A DNA stretch of 42,721 bases from Gammaproteobacteria bacterium (lineage in GTDB: Bacteria > Pseudomonadota > Gammaproteobacteria > Chromatiales > Chromatiaceae). The position numbers and the translations under genes are program-made. Of the stretch, positions 9,849 through 17,999 are shown piece by piece (the first letter of the stretch is position 1; each line of letters starts with the position of its first letter). The notes beneath the pieces were generated by a model. That model ran no database searches. It worked only from the letters and a program-made list of their open reading frames with translations, and was not told the DNA's origin. The stretch is taken from positions 1 through 42,721 of the forward strand of contig WFXD01000036.1 in assembly GCA_015490795.1 (NCBI GenBank), in the 5' to 3' direction.

Positions 9849-9911
9849 TATGCCCGCAATTTGGGTATTTATGCCCGTAATCTGGGTATTCATGCCCGCA
9901 ATCTGGGTATT
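9849..9911 (+). repeat. Family 3 element: three 21 bp tandem units
   Basis: Three units of TATGCCCGCAATTTGGGTAT plus one base (starts 9849, 9870, 9891) stand directly behind pal. The left flank AGCTTATCCCTGAAAT resembles the terminal repeat of the better-preserved copy at 16999-17109, which has the same units in the opposite orientation. No matching right end is seen here. It separates pal from cpoB without a coding role. Confidence 0.85.
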
Positions 9912-9949
9912 TCAGCAAATTGCATTAAGCGCAAAAGGGTCTTTAGAAG

Positions 9950-10885
9950 ATGAAATGGTCTACAGGTGCCGTGCCACTGTACGCACTGCTGGTAGCAATG
10001 CCTGCATTTGGGGCGGCGCCTATTGTGCGTTCCACTCTGCCGGTTTCACCTCAAACAGAGGTGAAACCGGCAGCACCCTCTATCGAAAATCGACTGCAAC
10101 TGGTAGAGCGCCGGATGCAGGCACTGACCGATATCCTCATGCGATTGGATCGTATCCAGCAGGAGATCCAGCAGCTGCGAGGCGATGTGGAGTTACAGGG
10201 CCATAACCTGGAGCTGCTAAAAAAACGCCAGCGGGATCTGTATGGCGATATAGACCGCCGCATGATGCAGCTGAGCGCCAAACAGCCTCCCGCTGTATCA
10301 CCTGGTGCTGTGGTTGCGCCTGAAGCGGCAGAACCACGCGCCCCTCTCGCCGCCCCACCTGCCACTGCGGCCTCACAACCCGCAAGCCAGATGGAGCCTC
10401 AAGAGGTGCCTGTGAAGGAGCTCTCCACGCCTTCACCAATGGCTGCTGCGTCAACAGTCACCTCTGCACCCGCTGCTGTTGCGCCACCTGTCGACCCGGC
10501 ATTGGAACAATCCCTCTACAAACAGGCCTTCGATCTACTGATGCAGCGGCGTTATGACGAGGCAAAACAGGCCTTTCGAACATTTTTGCAGCAGTATCCC
10601 AGTGGCCGCCTGGCGGCTAATGCACAGTATTGGGTGGGCGAAGCCAGCTATGTAACACGGGATTTTGCAACGGCTTTGGGTGAGTTTACAAAGGTGGTGC
10701 AGAACTACCCCGACAGCACCAAGGTGCCCGACTCATTGCTAAAGATCGCCTTTATTCAATATGAGCAGAAGGAGTGGGCAGAGGCGCGCAAGACCCTGGA
10801 GAGGGTGGTTGAACAGTATGGTTCAAGCACTGCGGCCCGTTTGGCGCTTAAGCGCCTGGAGCGGCTGCGCATCGAAGGAAATTAA
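9950..10885 (+). CDS. cpoB: Cell division coordinator CpoB (YbgF)
   Basis: CpoB couples Tol-Pal action to peptidoglycan synthesis at the septum. The 311-residue protein has a signal peptide (MKWSTGAVPLYALLVAMPAF), an N-terminal coiled coil (about 45-108), a Pro/Ala-rich linker (about 110-180) and C-terminal TPR repeats (LYKQAFDLLMQRRYDEAKQAF and following). The linker is longer than in E. coli. It is the last tol-pal gene and its 3' end overlaps hslR on the other strand by 4 bp. Confidence 0.93.
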   Translation: MKWSTGAVPLYALLVAMPAFGAAPIVRSTLPVSPQTEVKPAAPSIENRLQLVERRMQALTDILMRLDRIQQEIQQLRGDVELQGHNLELLKKRQRDLYGDIDRRMMQLSAKQPPAVSPGAVVAPEAAEPRAPLAAPPATAASQPASQMEPQEVPVKELSTPSPMAAASTVTSAPAAVAPPVDPALEQSLYKQAFDLLMQRRYDEAKQAFRTFLQQYPSGRLAANAQYWVGEASYVTRDFATALGEFTKVVQNYPDSTKVPDSLLKIAFIQYEQKEWAEARKTLERVVEQYGSSTAARLALKRLERLRIEGN

Positions 10886-11271
10886 TCTGACTTTTTGGTA
10901 AACCGATGAATCATGCGCCGGTTGCGCTTGCTGGGCTTCTCTGTCTGCCGTGGCCCCGCTGCAATACGCTGGTCGCGCAGCTCTGCTGAAATACGTTGGC
11001 GCTTGCTGATGCTCTCTTCATGCTCTTCATAAAAAAGAGCGGCTTCGGAGGCGGGGCGGCGCTGTTTGGGCAGCACCTTTACTTTAATCTTCCACTCCAG
11101 TGAGCCTTTGTGAATGCATAGCTGAGACCCGCACCGGATCTCTTTGCCCGGCTTCGTGCGCTGCCCATTCAGATGTACCTTGCCGCCATTGATCGCCTCA
11201 ACCGCCAGTTTTCTCGTTTTGAAAAAACGGGCCGCCCACAGCCATTTGTCCAGGCGCATCTGCTCAGCCAT
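10882..11271 (-). CDS. hslR: S4-domain heat-shock protein Hsp15
   Basis: Hsp15 rescues 50S subunits that carry a stalled nascent chain. The 129-residue protein starts MAEQMRLDKWLWAARFFKTR, the typical S4 RNA-binding opening, with the S4 domain over residues 5-70 and a basic tail (RNRRMIHRFTKKSD). It lies 10 bp downstream of grxC on the same strand, so the two are probably cotranscribed. Confidence 0.92.
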   Translation of the reverse strand: MAEQMRLDKWLWAARFFKTRKLAVEAINGGKVHLNGQRTKPGKEIRCGSQLCIHKGSLEWKIKVKVLPKQRRPASEAALFYEEHEESISKRQRISAELRDQRIAAGPRQTEKPSKRNRRMIHRFTKKSD

Positions 11272-11281
11272 TGTCTATATC

Positions 11282-11536
11282 TTATATTGCCAACAGCTCA
11301 TCCAGCTCCCCTTTGGCATCAAGATGGGCCAGATCGTCATAGCCCCCGATGGATTGCTCATTGATAAAGATTTGGGGTACGGTGCGGCGCTGGCTGCGCT
11401 CCATCATCTCCTGCATGAGACTGGGGTCATGGTCGACCATGATCTCCTGGTATGCAATACGTTTCCGCTCAAGCAGCTGTTTTGCTCTCACGCAGTAGGG
11501 GCAATATGTGGTGCTATAGACGATAATATCAGGCAT
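11282..11536 (-). CDS. grxC: Glutaredoxin 3
   Basis: An 84-residue glutaredoxin with the dithiol active site CPYC (residues 12-15) and the glutathione-binding segments TVPQIFIN and GGYDDL. It reduces protein disulfides or glutathione mixed disulfides in the cytoplasm. It forms a short minus-strand pair with hslR, convergent with the tol-pal operon. Confidence 0.94.
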   Translation of the reverse strand: MPDIIVYSTTYCPYCVRAKQLLERKRIAYQEIMVDHDPSLMQEMMERSQRRTVPQIFINEQSIGGYDDLAHLDAKGELDELLAI

Positions 11537-11578
11537 AAGATCTGTTTAACTTAGAGTTCTCAGTTGGACGGTGTACTA

Positions 11579-11603
11579 AGAGCCTGTCGGGCTTAGGATG
11601 AAC
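11579..11603 (+). repeat. Relic of a family 1 element end
   Basis: The bases AGAGCCTGTCGGGCTTAGGA followed by TGAAC match the left end of the family 1 palindrome with few changes, but the rest of the element is missing. It sits in the spacer between grxC and pepN and looks like an old insertion that decayed or a partial excision scar. Confidence 0.7.
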
Positions 11604-11637
11604 AGACACCTAGGTTTAATGAATAAGGAAAAACAAG

Positions 11638-14268
11638 ATGCTGCATGATACACCGAAAACCACCTATTTGAGGGAATACCAACCCCCAGAATTCCATATT
11701 GATCAGGTGGAGCTGTATGTTGATCTGAATGAGGAGTATACGTTGGTTCGGTCACTGCTCTATATGCGCCGGGATGTTGATGCAGAGGATGAGCCTTTGC
11801 GGCTGCACGGTGAGCAGCTGGAGCTGCTGTCGCTAAAGCTGGATGAGGAGCCATTGGATAGTGATGCCTATGCCCGGGATGATGAGAGCCTGACCATTTT
11901 CCAGCTGCCAGAGCAGTTTGTTCTGGAGAGCACAGTACGGATTTTTCCGCAAAACAATACTGCGCTGGAGGGGCTTTACCAGTCGGGTGGCATGTTTTGT
12001 ACCCAGTGTGAAGCGGAGGGATTTCGCCGCATCACCTGGTATCTTGACCGGCCGGATGTGATGGCCTGCTTTACCACCATCATCACAGCGGACAAGGTGA
12101 AATACCCGGTGCTGCTCTCTAATGGCAATCCGATTGAGAGCAGGGAGCTGCCCGATGGCAGGCACAGGATGTGCTGGCATGACCCATTCCCCAAGCCCTG
12201 CTACCTGTTTGCCCTGGTTGCGGGTGATCTATGCCATATAGAGAGCCGCTACACAACGGCTTCCGGGCGCAATGTGGCGCTACAGATCTATGTGGAGCCT
12301 GAGAATATCGATCGGTGTGACTATGCACTGCGCTCCCTGAAAAAGGCTATGGCCTGGGATGAGCAGAACTATGGCCGGGAGTATGACCTCGATATCTACA
12401 TGATTGTGGCGGTCAATGACTTCAATATGGGAGCGATGGAGAATAAAGGACTCAACATATTTAACTCAAAATATGTACTGGCCAGGGAGGATACGGCAAC
12501 GGATCAGGATTTCCAGGGCATTGAAGCGGTCATTGCCCATGAATATTTTCACAATTGGACAGGTAATCGCATAACCTGCCGGGACTGGTTTCAGCTGAGC
12601 CTGAAAGAGGGGTTGACCGTATTTCGGGATCAGGAGTTCTCGGCAGATATGGGCTCCCGTGGGGTTAAACGCATCGAGGATGTGCGGCTGTTGCGTACGC
12701 ACCAGTTTGCAGAGGATGCGGGGCCGATGGCGCACCCGATTCGACCTGACTCCTATATCGAGATCAACAATTTTTACACCGTAACCATCTATGAAAAAGG
12801 GGCAGAGGTGGTACGCATGCAGCATCAGCTGCTGGGGAGCGAGCCCTACCGGAGGGGGATGGATCTCTATTTTGAGCGCCATGACGGGCAGGCGGTGACA
12901 ACCGATGATTTCGTACAGTGCATGGAGGATGCCAGTGGGCTGGATCTGGAGCAGTTCCGAAACTGGTATCATCAGGCGGGGACACCCGAACTGCACATTA
13001 CCGGCGAATATGATGCAGCAAGCAGAGGCTTCAAACTTACAGTTCGGCAATCCTGCCCCTCCATGCCAGGGCAGAAGCAGAACGCACCATTCCACATCCC
13101 TCTGGCCATAGGGCTGCTGGATGGCGCGGGTGCCGAGCTGCCGGTTCAGCTGGCGGGTGAAGAGCAGCAAACCCCCGGCACAAGGCTTCTTGAGCTGCGC
13201 CAGCCGGTGGAAACGTTTCGTTTCACAGGCCTGAAAAAGTGCCCCATACCCTCACTGCTGCGAGGGTTCTCTGCGCCGGTTAAGGTCTGTTATGACTATA
13301 GCGATGAGGAGCTGATGTTTCTTATGGCGCACGATACAGATGACTTTAACCGCTGGGATGCTGCACAGGTGCTGAGCCAACGCATCATTTTGAACAGCGT
13401 GCAGTGCAAAACATTGAGCCTGCCATCCGGATATATTGCTGCGGTGCGCAAGGTGTTGAATGACGCGGCTACGGATCAGGCATTGCGAGCTGAAATACTA
13501 ACGCCTCCCTCAGAATCCTATCTTGGGGATCAGATGGATGAGGCGGATGTTGTGGGTATCCATACAGCAAGCGAGGCACTGAAAAAATATATAGCCGGGC
13601 AGCTGAAGAGTGACCTTTTAGAGACCTACCATGCCTGTAAGGAAGAGGGCGAGTACCGCCCCGATGCGGCCGATATTGGCCGGCGCCGTTTAAAGAATAT
13701 CTGTCTGGGTTATCTGATGCAGCTTGATGACCCGCAACTGCATGCGCTCTGTTTCCAGCAGTTTCAGGCGAGCCACAATATGACGGACGTGATGGCCTCA
13801 CTGGGCCTGCTGGCCAACCACGACGGCCCAGAGCGGGAGCAGGCATTGGCCGAGTTCCATGCAAAGTGGAGAGAGGATAGCCTGGTGCTGGATAAATGGT
13901 TTGCCATCCAGGCGACATCGAAACTGCCGGACACCCTGGCAAGAGTAAAGGCGCTGCGAGAGGATGCCGCCTTCTCCATTAAAAACCCCAATAAGGTGCG
14001 CAGTCTCATTGGTGCCTTCTGTAGCGCCAACCCCATCAGATTTCATGCGGCAGATGGATCGGGTTATGCCTTTCTGGCCGATGCAGTGCTTGAGCTGGAC
14101 AGCCTTAACCCACAGGTTGCATCACGGATGCTGCGCCTGATGTCGCGATGGCGGCGTTATGATGAATCCCGACGCAGATTGATGCAGTTTCAGCTACAGC
14201 GCATCCTGTCGGCAGAGGGTCTCTCCAAAGATGTTTATGAGATTGCCTCAAAAAGCCTGTCAGAGTGA
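11638..14268 (+). CDS. pepN: Aminopeptidase N (M1 family)
   Basis: A cytoplasmic zinc aminopeptidase that trims N-terminal residues from peptides. The 876-residue protein matches the E. coli type in length and layout: N-terminal beta domain, the substrate-binding GAMEN box at residues 265-269, the zinc site HEYFH at 301-305 with the third ligand E324 (LKEGLTVF), then a small beta domain and the helical C-terminal domain. The ATG at 11638 follows AAGGA. It stands alone, convergent with the cytochrome gene that ends 2 bp downstream. Confidence 0.96.
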   Translation: MLHDTPKTTYLREYQPPEFHIDQVELYVDLNEEYTLVRSLLYMRRDVDAEDEPLRLHGEQLELLSLKLDEEPLDSDAYARDDESLTIFQLPEQFVLESTVRIFPQNNTALEGLYQSGGMFCTQCEAEGFRRITWYLDRPDVMACFTTIITADKVKYPVLLSNGNPIESRELPDGRHRMCWHDPFPKPCYLFALVAGDLCHIESRYTTASGRNVALQIYVEPENIDRCDYALRSLKKAMAWDEQNYGREYDLDIYMIVAVNDFNMGAMENKGLNIFNSKYVLAREDTATDQDFQGIEAVIAHEYFHNWTGNRITCRDWFQLSLKEGLTVFRDQEFSADMGSRGVKRIEDVRLLRTHQFAEDAGPMAHPIRPDSYIEINNFYTVTIYEKGAEVVRMQHQLLGSEPYRRGMDLYFERHDGQAVTTDDFVQCMEDASGLDLEQFRNWYHQAGTPELHITGEYDAASRGFKLTVRQSCPSMPGQKQNAPFHIPLAIGLLDGAGAELPVQLAGEEQQTPGTRLLELRQPVETFRFTGLKKCPIPSLLRGFSAPVKVCYDYSDEELMFLMAHDTDDFNRWDAAQVLSQRIILNSVQCKTLSLPSGYIAAVRKVLNDAATDQALRAEILTPPSESYLGDQMDEADVVGIHTASEALKKYIAGQLKSDLLETYHACKEEGEYRPDAADIGRRRLKNICLGYLMQLDDPQLHALCFQQFQASHNMTDVMASLGLLANHDGPEREQALAEFHAKWREDSLVLDKWFAIQATSKLPDTLARVKALREDAAFSIKNPNKVRSLIGAFCSANPIRFHAADGSGYAFLADAVLELDSLNPQVASRMLRLMSRWRRYDESRRRLMQFQLQRILSAEGLSKDVYEIASKSLSE

Positions 14269-14269
14269 T

Positions 14270-15475
14270 TCATGGGGTTTTATTCAGTGGCGGCTGTGCA
14301 GGCCGCCTTAACGCATCGGTAGTGCGTGATTCATCCATGCTGAGTTTACCCGTTGTCTTTTTGTGGCACCTGAGACAGTCGGCAAAGGTGAATGAGACCT
14401 TTCCGTGGCAGCTCCCGCAATAGAACCCTTTTGACATATCGGTCATCTTCATCTTGTTGGCGCCAAGCTCATCCTTGAAAACAGCGGGATGGCAGGTTGC
14501 GCACTGAATCCAGTCGGAATGGATCTTATGGTCGAAGATGACATCACTGACAAAACCGCTTTGTGAGGCAAAAAGTATTCTGTTATCGCGGATCTCTTCC
14601 GTATGATTTTTGTCCAGTGATGCCACGGGCGTGAACACATCGTTCTCTTTCAGCTTCATCCAGTCGATAAATCGAAAACGATCCAAAGGGAGCCTGCCAT
14701 CGGGAAGATTTTCCGGACGCCACTGGGCGCCTATCTTCTCTGCCATCTCTTTAATGGCGGTCTGCTTGACCTTCTCCGGGTGGTGCAGATGTTCAGCGTT
14801 GGGTGAGCCGGCAATGTGGCAGCGGTTACAGTCAGATTTCTCATGCATTGCAAAGGCTGCCGTCCCATTGTGGCAGGTGCCACACAGCGCTCCCTTCTCC
14901 ATACTCTGGTGAGAGAGGTTGCCCTCCCAGCGCTTCATTTTGAATATATCGTTATGGCAGACCTTGCATTCATACAGGATGCGGTGCAGCCAGTGGGGGT
15001 AAAGCACCATAGAGAGGTTTTGCCGCACCATCTCATCTTCATGCTGTTTCATGACAAAGTTGCCAAGAAAGCGCTCCTCCTTCTTCCATTTCATTATTTC
15101 AGCAGTGCGTTTTTGCTCTTTCAACAGCTCTTTTTGAATGAGCGGAGCAACCAGTTTAATGAGGCTGTCATCCTGATGCCAGTGCAGGTACATATAGGCA
15201 ATGGCACTGGCAATGTTGAGCTGTCGCATACGATCTTCAAAGGCCTGTTTGTCACTCATGGCCTCTTTAACGAGATCCGCCACCGCACCGGGAATAATGG
15301 GCTTGTTGAGCCGCACAAGATCCAGCTGATCATTGAATTGTTGCTCTTCATAGTTGTATGTGAACTGTTGAAGAAAGGTTGCATTGTCCATGGCGCCTGA
15401 GCTGCCAGGCAGGGAGAAGAGCAGTACAAAGAGCCATATAAGCCGGCAGTTGATCTTGTAAACACATGAAATCAT
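14270..15475 (-). CDS. Hexaheme cytochrome with two c7-type triheme modules
   Basis: A 401-residue exported protein with an N-terminal hydrophobic signal (about 11-28) and a helical region (about 30-155) without haem. Six CXXCH sites follow in two sets of three: residues 170, 198, 216 and 325, 353, 367. The first set opens YPHWLHRILYECKVCH and resembles the whole protein at 15702. The second opens FDHKIHSDWIQCATCH, is preceded by a FIDWM segment, and resembles the proteins at 16101 and 17208. The gene therefore looks like a fusion of the two kinds of module found separately next door. The modules fit the c(7)-type triheme domain (TIGR04257-like). It is divergently transcribed from 15702, sharing a 226 bp promoter region. 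It is probably periplasmic or surface-exposed. Confidence 0.85.
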   Translation of the reverse strand: MISCVYKINCRLIWLFVLLFSLPGSSGAMDNATFLQQFTYNYEEQQFNDQLDLVRLNKPIIPGAVADLVKEAMSDKQAFEDRMRQLNIASAIAYMYLHWHQDDSLIKLVAPLIQKELLKEQKRTAEIMKWKKEERFLGNFVMKQHEDEMVRQNLSMVLYPHWLHRILYECKVCHNDIFKMKRWEGNLSHQSMEKGALCGTCHNGTAAFAMHEKSDCNRCHIAGSPNAEHLHHPEKVKQTAIKEMAEKIGAQWRPENLPDGRLPLDRFRFIDWMKLKENDVFTPVASLDKNHTEEIRDNRILFASQSGFVSDVIFDHKIHSDWIQCATCHPAVFKDELGANKMKMTDMSKGFYCGSCHGKVSFTFADCLRCHKKTTGKLSMDESRTTDALRRPAQPPLNKTP

Positions 15476-15615
15476 AACTAATTATCTTTTATGGCATTAA
15501 AGGTGCGATGTTGTGAGATGCCCGCTTAGTATAGTGCATTTGATGAGAGCGGAGCAGCCAGCGATGCCAGCTAGACAGCAAAATAGTTGACGCAGCAACC
15601 ATGCCGTGGTAAATA

Positions 15616-15629
15616 TTGACTTAAGTCAA
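15616..15629. promoter_or_regulatory. FNR/CRP-family operator candidate
   Basis: A perfect 14 bp palindrome TTGACTTAAGTCAA lies in the divergent spacer, 141 bp before the hexaheme gene start and 73 bp before the triheme gene start. Half-sites TTGAC/GTCAA separated by four bases fit the FNR/DNR/CRP superfamily pattern (FNR itself prefers TTGAT-N4-ATCAA). It would suit control by oxygen, nitric oxide or redox state. The regulator itself is not in the window. Confidence 0.55.
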
Positions 15630-15701
15630 AAAGCACAATGCGGTCCGGCCTATAGGGCAGAGTCCTATTCTGCTATTCTCAACTTGAGGCAAGGCACAAT
15701 A

Positions 15702-16088
15702 ATGAGGCAGATAATGATGACCCGTAAAACTCTATTAGCGACACTGCTGGTTATGGCGTTTGTTTTGGGAGGAGCGTCTACAGCTGTAGCCAGAGAATAT
15801 GCTGATATCTACATGGACTCTACCCGCAGCAGTATGGAAAAAGCGGATGTGAAGGCCGTCATCTTTCCCCACTGGTTTCACCGCATCAGATTCAAATGCA
15901 AAGTCTGCCATGAAAACATCTTTATCATGAAACGGGGGGCGAACAGTGTTTCCATGCGCCGCATTATGGAGGGCGAAGCCTGTGGTGTATGCCATAACGG
16001 GCAGATTGCATGGGAAGCGCTCTACTGTGAGCGCTGCCACACGGCAGAGTTTGAGCCAAAACAGACTGCTGATGCAGCAAAACAGTAG
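15702..16088 (+). CDS. Triheme c7-type cytochrome (single module)
   Basis: A 128-residue exported protein. The start is placed at ATG 15702 (further ATGs at 15714 and 15717), which gives a clean signal peptide ending STAVA. The mature part is one triheme module: FPHWFHRIRFKCKVCH (haem site at residue 66), CGVCH (94) and CERCH (109). The leading FPHxxH probably supplies a distal histidine ligand. It is the separate counterpart of the first module of the divergent hexaheme protein. It is followed after 12 bp by the lipoprotein gene, so the two form an operon. Confidence 0.87.
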   Translation: MRQIMMTRKTLLATLLVMAFVLGGASTAVAREYADIYMDSTRSSMEKADVKAVIFPHWFHRIRFKCKVCHENIFIMKRGANSVSMRRIMEGEACGVCHNGQIAWEALYCERCHTAEFEPKQTADAAKQ

Positions 16089-16100
16089 AAGGGAGGCCTT

Positions 16101-16976
16101 ATGAAAACGCCAGTCTCTGTCCCTAATGGTCTTGCATTGGCGGCCATATTACTGCCATTGCTGGTTCTAACTGGCTGTAAACAGGCAGATACCCATGCAT
16201 TACTGCAGAAACCTGATAAAAAGGCCATCGTGCCAGAGGCACCCGCCAACAAACCTGCTGTAGATGAAAAGGGAAAAAGCCTCGCCTCAGCAGCAACGCC
16301 AAAGCCCGCGCCAGCGCTAATTGCCCCTGCTGAAGCCGTAACCAAACAGCAGAAAAAAACGGCTGACCCTGTAAAAGGGATTAATGCGCTTCCAGCAACG
16401 GCAGCGGGCGCCAAGACCATGACGGAGAGTGCAGCTAAAAAGCCGGCACCACTCCCGAAATTTGGGCCGGATGACCCAAGAAGTGCAATCTACTTGAGTA
16501 TTACCGGAAAGATGGCAAGAATGGGCGACCCGTCAGGCACCGCATCAGACGCCTACAAGTATGGGAGAGGAAAACACCCGGAAGCACTGGCTGGAGTGGG
16601 GCTTCCAAAAGACAAGTTTGGCCTGATTGACTGGATGGCAATTGTTAATGAGGGGATCATAAAGCCGCGCGGCTCCATAAAGCCAGGCGCACCAGAACTG
16701 CCCCCTTTTGATATGGATGTGCTTATTACAGCCAAGGGTGATTTTGTAAATGATGTCATGTTCCCCCATAAGGCCCATAGCTATTGGCTAAAGTGCGAAA
16801 ATTGCCATACGGGCATATTCATTATGGCCAAAGGCCAGAACAAGATGACCATGCAGGGGATTGTTGAGGGAAAATGGTGTGGGCGCTGCCACGGAAAGGT
16901 TGCCTTTCCCTTGACAGATTGCAACCGCTGCCACCAAACACCAAAGCAAACAGTAGAAGTAACGGCGAAAAAATAG
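16101..16976 (+). CDS. Triheme c7-type cytochrome lipoprotein
   Basis: A 291-residue lipoprotein. The signal ends in the lipobox VLTGC (C26). Then comes a long Ala/Pro/Lys-rich tether (about 30-120), a segment with GLIDWMAIVNEGIIKPRG (174-191), and one triheme module with CENCH (232), CGRCH (260) and CNRCH (274). FPHKAH before the first haem probably gives a distal ligand. Membrane anchoring plus a long flexible tether suggests it reaches across the periplasm or shuttles electrons at the outer membrane. The module is close to that of the gene at 17208 (shared EGKWCG.CHGKVAFP). Confidence 0.87.
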   Translation: MKTPVSVPNGLALAAILLPLLVLTGCKQADTHALLQKPDKKAIVPEAPANKPAVDEKGKSLASAATPKPAPALIAPAEAVTKQQKKTADPVKGINALPATAAGAKTMTESAAKKPAPLPKFGPDDPRSAIYLSITGKMARMGDPSGTASDAYKYGRGKHPEALAGVGLPKDKFGLIDWMAIVNEGIIKPRGSIKPGAPELPPFDMDVLITAKGDFVNDVMFPHKAHSYWLKCENCHTGIFIMAKGQNKMTMQGIVEGKWCGRCHGKVAFPLTDCNRCHQTPKQTVEVTAKK

Positions 16977-16998
16977 TTACACTATAAGCAATTATTCA

Positions 16999-17109
16999 GC
17001 TCACCCCTAAAACTCATCAGCTCAAGGTGCAAAGCGCGGGCATAAATACCCAAAATGCGGGCATAAATACCCAAAACGCGGGCATAAATAGCCTGTTTTA
17101 GGGGTGAGC
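16999..17109 (-). repeat. Family 3 element with 15 bp inverted ends
   Basis: The ends GCTCACCCCTAAAAC (16999-17013) and its complement (17095-17109) enclose three 21 bp units beginning GCGGGCATAAATACCC at 17036, 17057 and 17078. The same units occur after pal at 9849 in the opposite orientation. Here the element separates two triheme cytochrome genes. It has no open frame and no spacers of different sequence, so it is not a CRISPR array. Confidence 0.85.
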
Positions 17110-17207
17110 AGAACAGTTACAGCGTTGAGCTAAAAAGTTAGATCTGTATAGAGGTGTTTTGCAAGTGCCCCTATAAACAATATTAACTTGCTGGAGTACC
17201 AGGTTGT

Positions 17208-17843
17208 ATGAAACATGTCTGTTCTCCACTTAAGATGCTGGTGTGGCTGCTGCTGGCCTGCGGCCAGGCATCCAGTGCTTTGGCAGAAGATGAATCCTTA
17301 CGCAAGTGCAAGGTGATTTTGGATTCATCCTGCAATATCTCGCAGGAAGAGATGTTAAAAGAGCTGCTCCAGGATATGGAATTCTTTGGCACTTTTGAAA
17401 AAATTGGCGGATCAGATGAACATCCGGTTCCCGCTTTTGAAATATTGCCAAAAGATCAACTTGGGATGATCAACTGGAACAAGGCAGTAACCGACGGCAC
17501 CATCCGTCCCAGAGGGACGCTGAACGACGAGGAGGAAGAGCCCCCCTATGAAGGTTTCCTTGACAATATTATCTTCTTCCAGGCCAAGGTTTATATGATG
17601 GCCGATGTGGCCTTTCCCCATGGAATTCACACCTATTGGTTAAGTTGCGACAGCTGCCACCCCGAACCCTTTAAAAAGCAGATCGGAGGAAATGCATTCA
17701 CCATGCAGGAGATCTTTGAGGGAAAGTGGTGTGGAAAATGCCATGGTAAAGTGGCTTTTCCAGCGAGTGGCTATGCAAATTGCAGGCGCTGCCATGTCCT
17801 CACCAAGAGTGATATTCTGGGCGTTGGGCATGATGAGAACTGA
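17208..17843 (+). CDS. Triheme c7-type cytochrome
   Basis: A 211-residue exported protein with signal peptide ending SALA (about residue 26). Two extra cysteines (C34, C42) may form a disulfide. The central segment QLGMINWNKAVTDGTIRPRG parallels the lipoprotein at 16101. Three haem sites follow: CDSCH (147), CGKCH (175) and CRRCH (192), preceded by FPHGIH. The start ATG lies eight bases after GGAG. A leader of 98 bp after the family 3 element suggests its own promoter. It is convergent with the minus-strand cytochrome b operon. Confidence 0.87.
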   Translation: MKHVCSPLKMLVWLLLACGQASSALAEDESLRKCKVILDSSCNISQEEMLKELLQDMEFFGTFEKIGGSDEHPVPAFEILPKDQLGMINWNKAVTDGTIRPRGTLNDEEEEPPYEGFLDNIIFFQAKVYMMADVAFPHGIHTYWLSCDSCHPEPFKKQIGGNAFTMQEIFEGKWCGKCHGKVAFPASGYANCRRCHVLTKSDILGVGHDEN

Positions 17844-17890
17844 TCCTGAAAGCAGCAGGGACATCAGCATTTCCCAATAGAGTGGTTAAA

Positions 17891-17991
17891 CCTGGAAAAA
17901 TCAGTTGAGCCTGCCCGGCAACTGCTCCTGCGTTGCTCTACCACCTGTATCCCTATAGACGCTCTCGCTACGGCCCAACTGATTTTTCAGG
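17891..17991 (+). repeat. Family 2 palindromic element, short copy
   Basis: The ends CCTGGAAAAATCAGTTGAGC and GGCCCAACTGATTTTTCAGG form a near-perfect inverted repeat around a ~60 bp centre. The longer relative at 22837-23013 shares the ends and the inner CGCTCTCGCTACGG-like motif but has a different centre. Placed between convergent genes, its strong stem followed by a T run on both strands could also act as a bidirectional terminator. Confidence 0.8.
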
Positions 17992-17999
17992 CTGCCTCC

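Noticed and set aside
17036-17092. CRISPR-like short regular repeats
   Set aside because: The 21 bp units are directly tandem without unique spacers, only three copies, and no cas gene is nearby.
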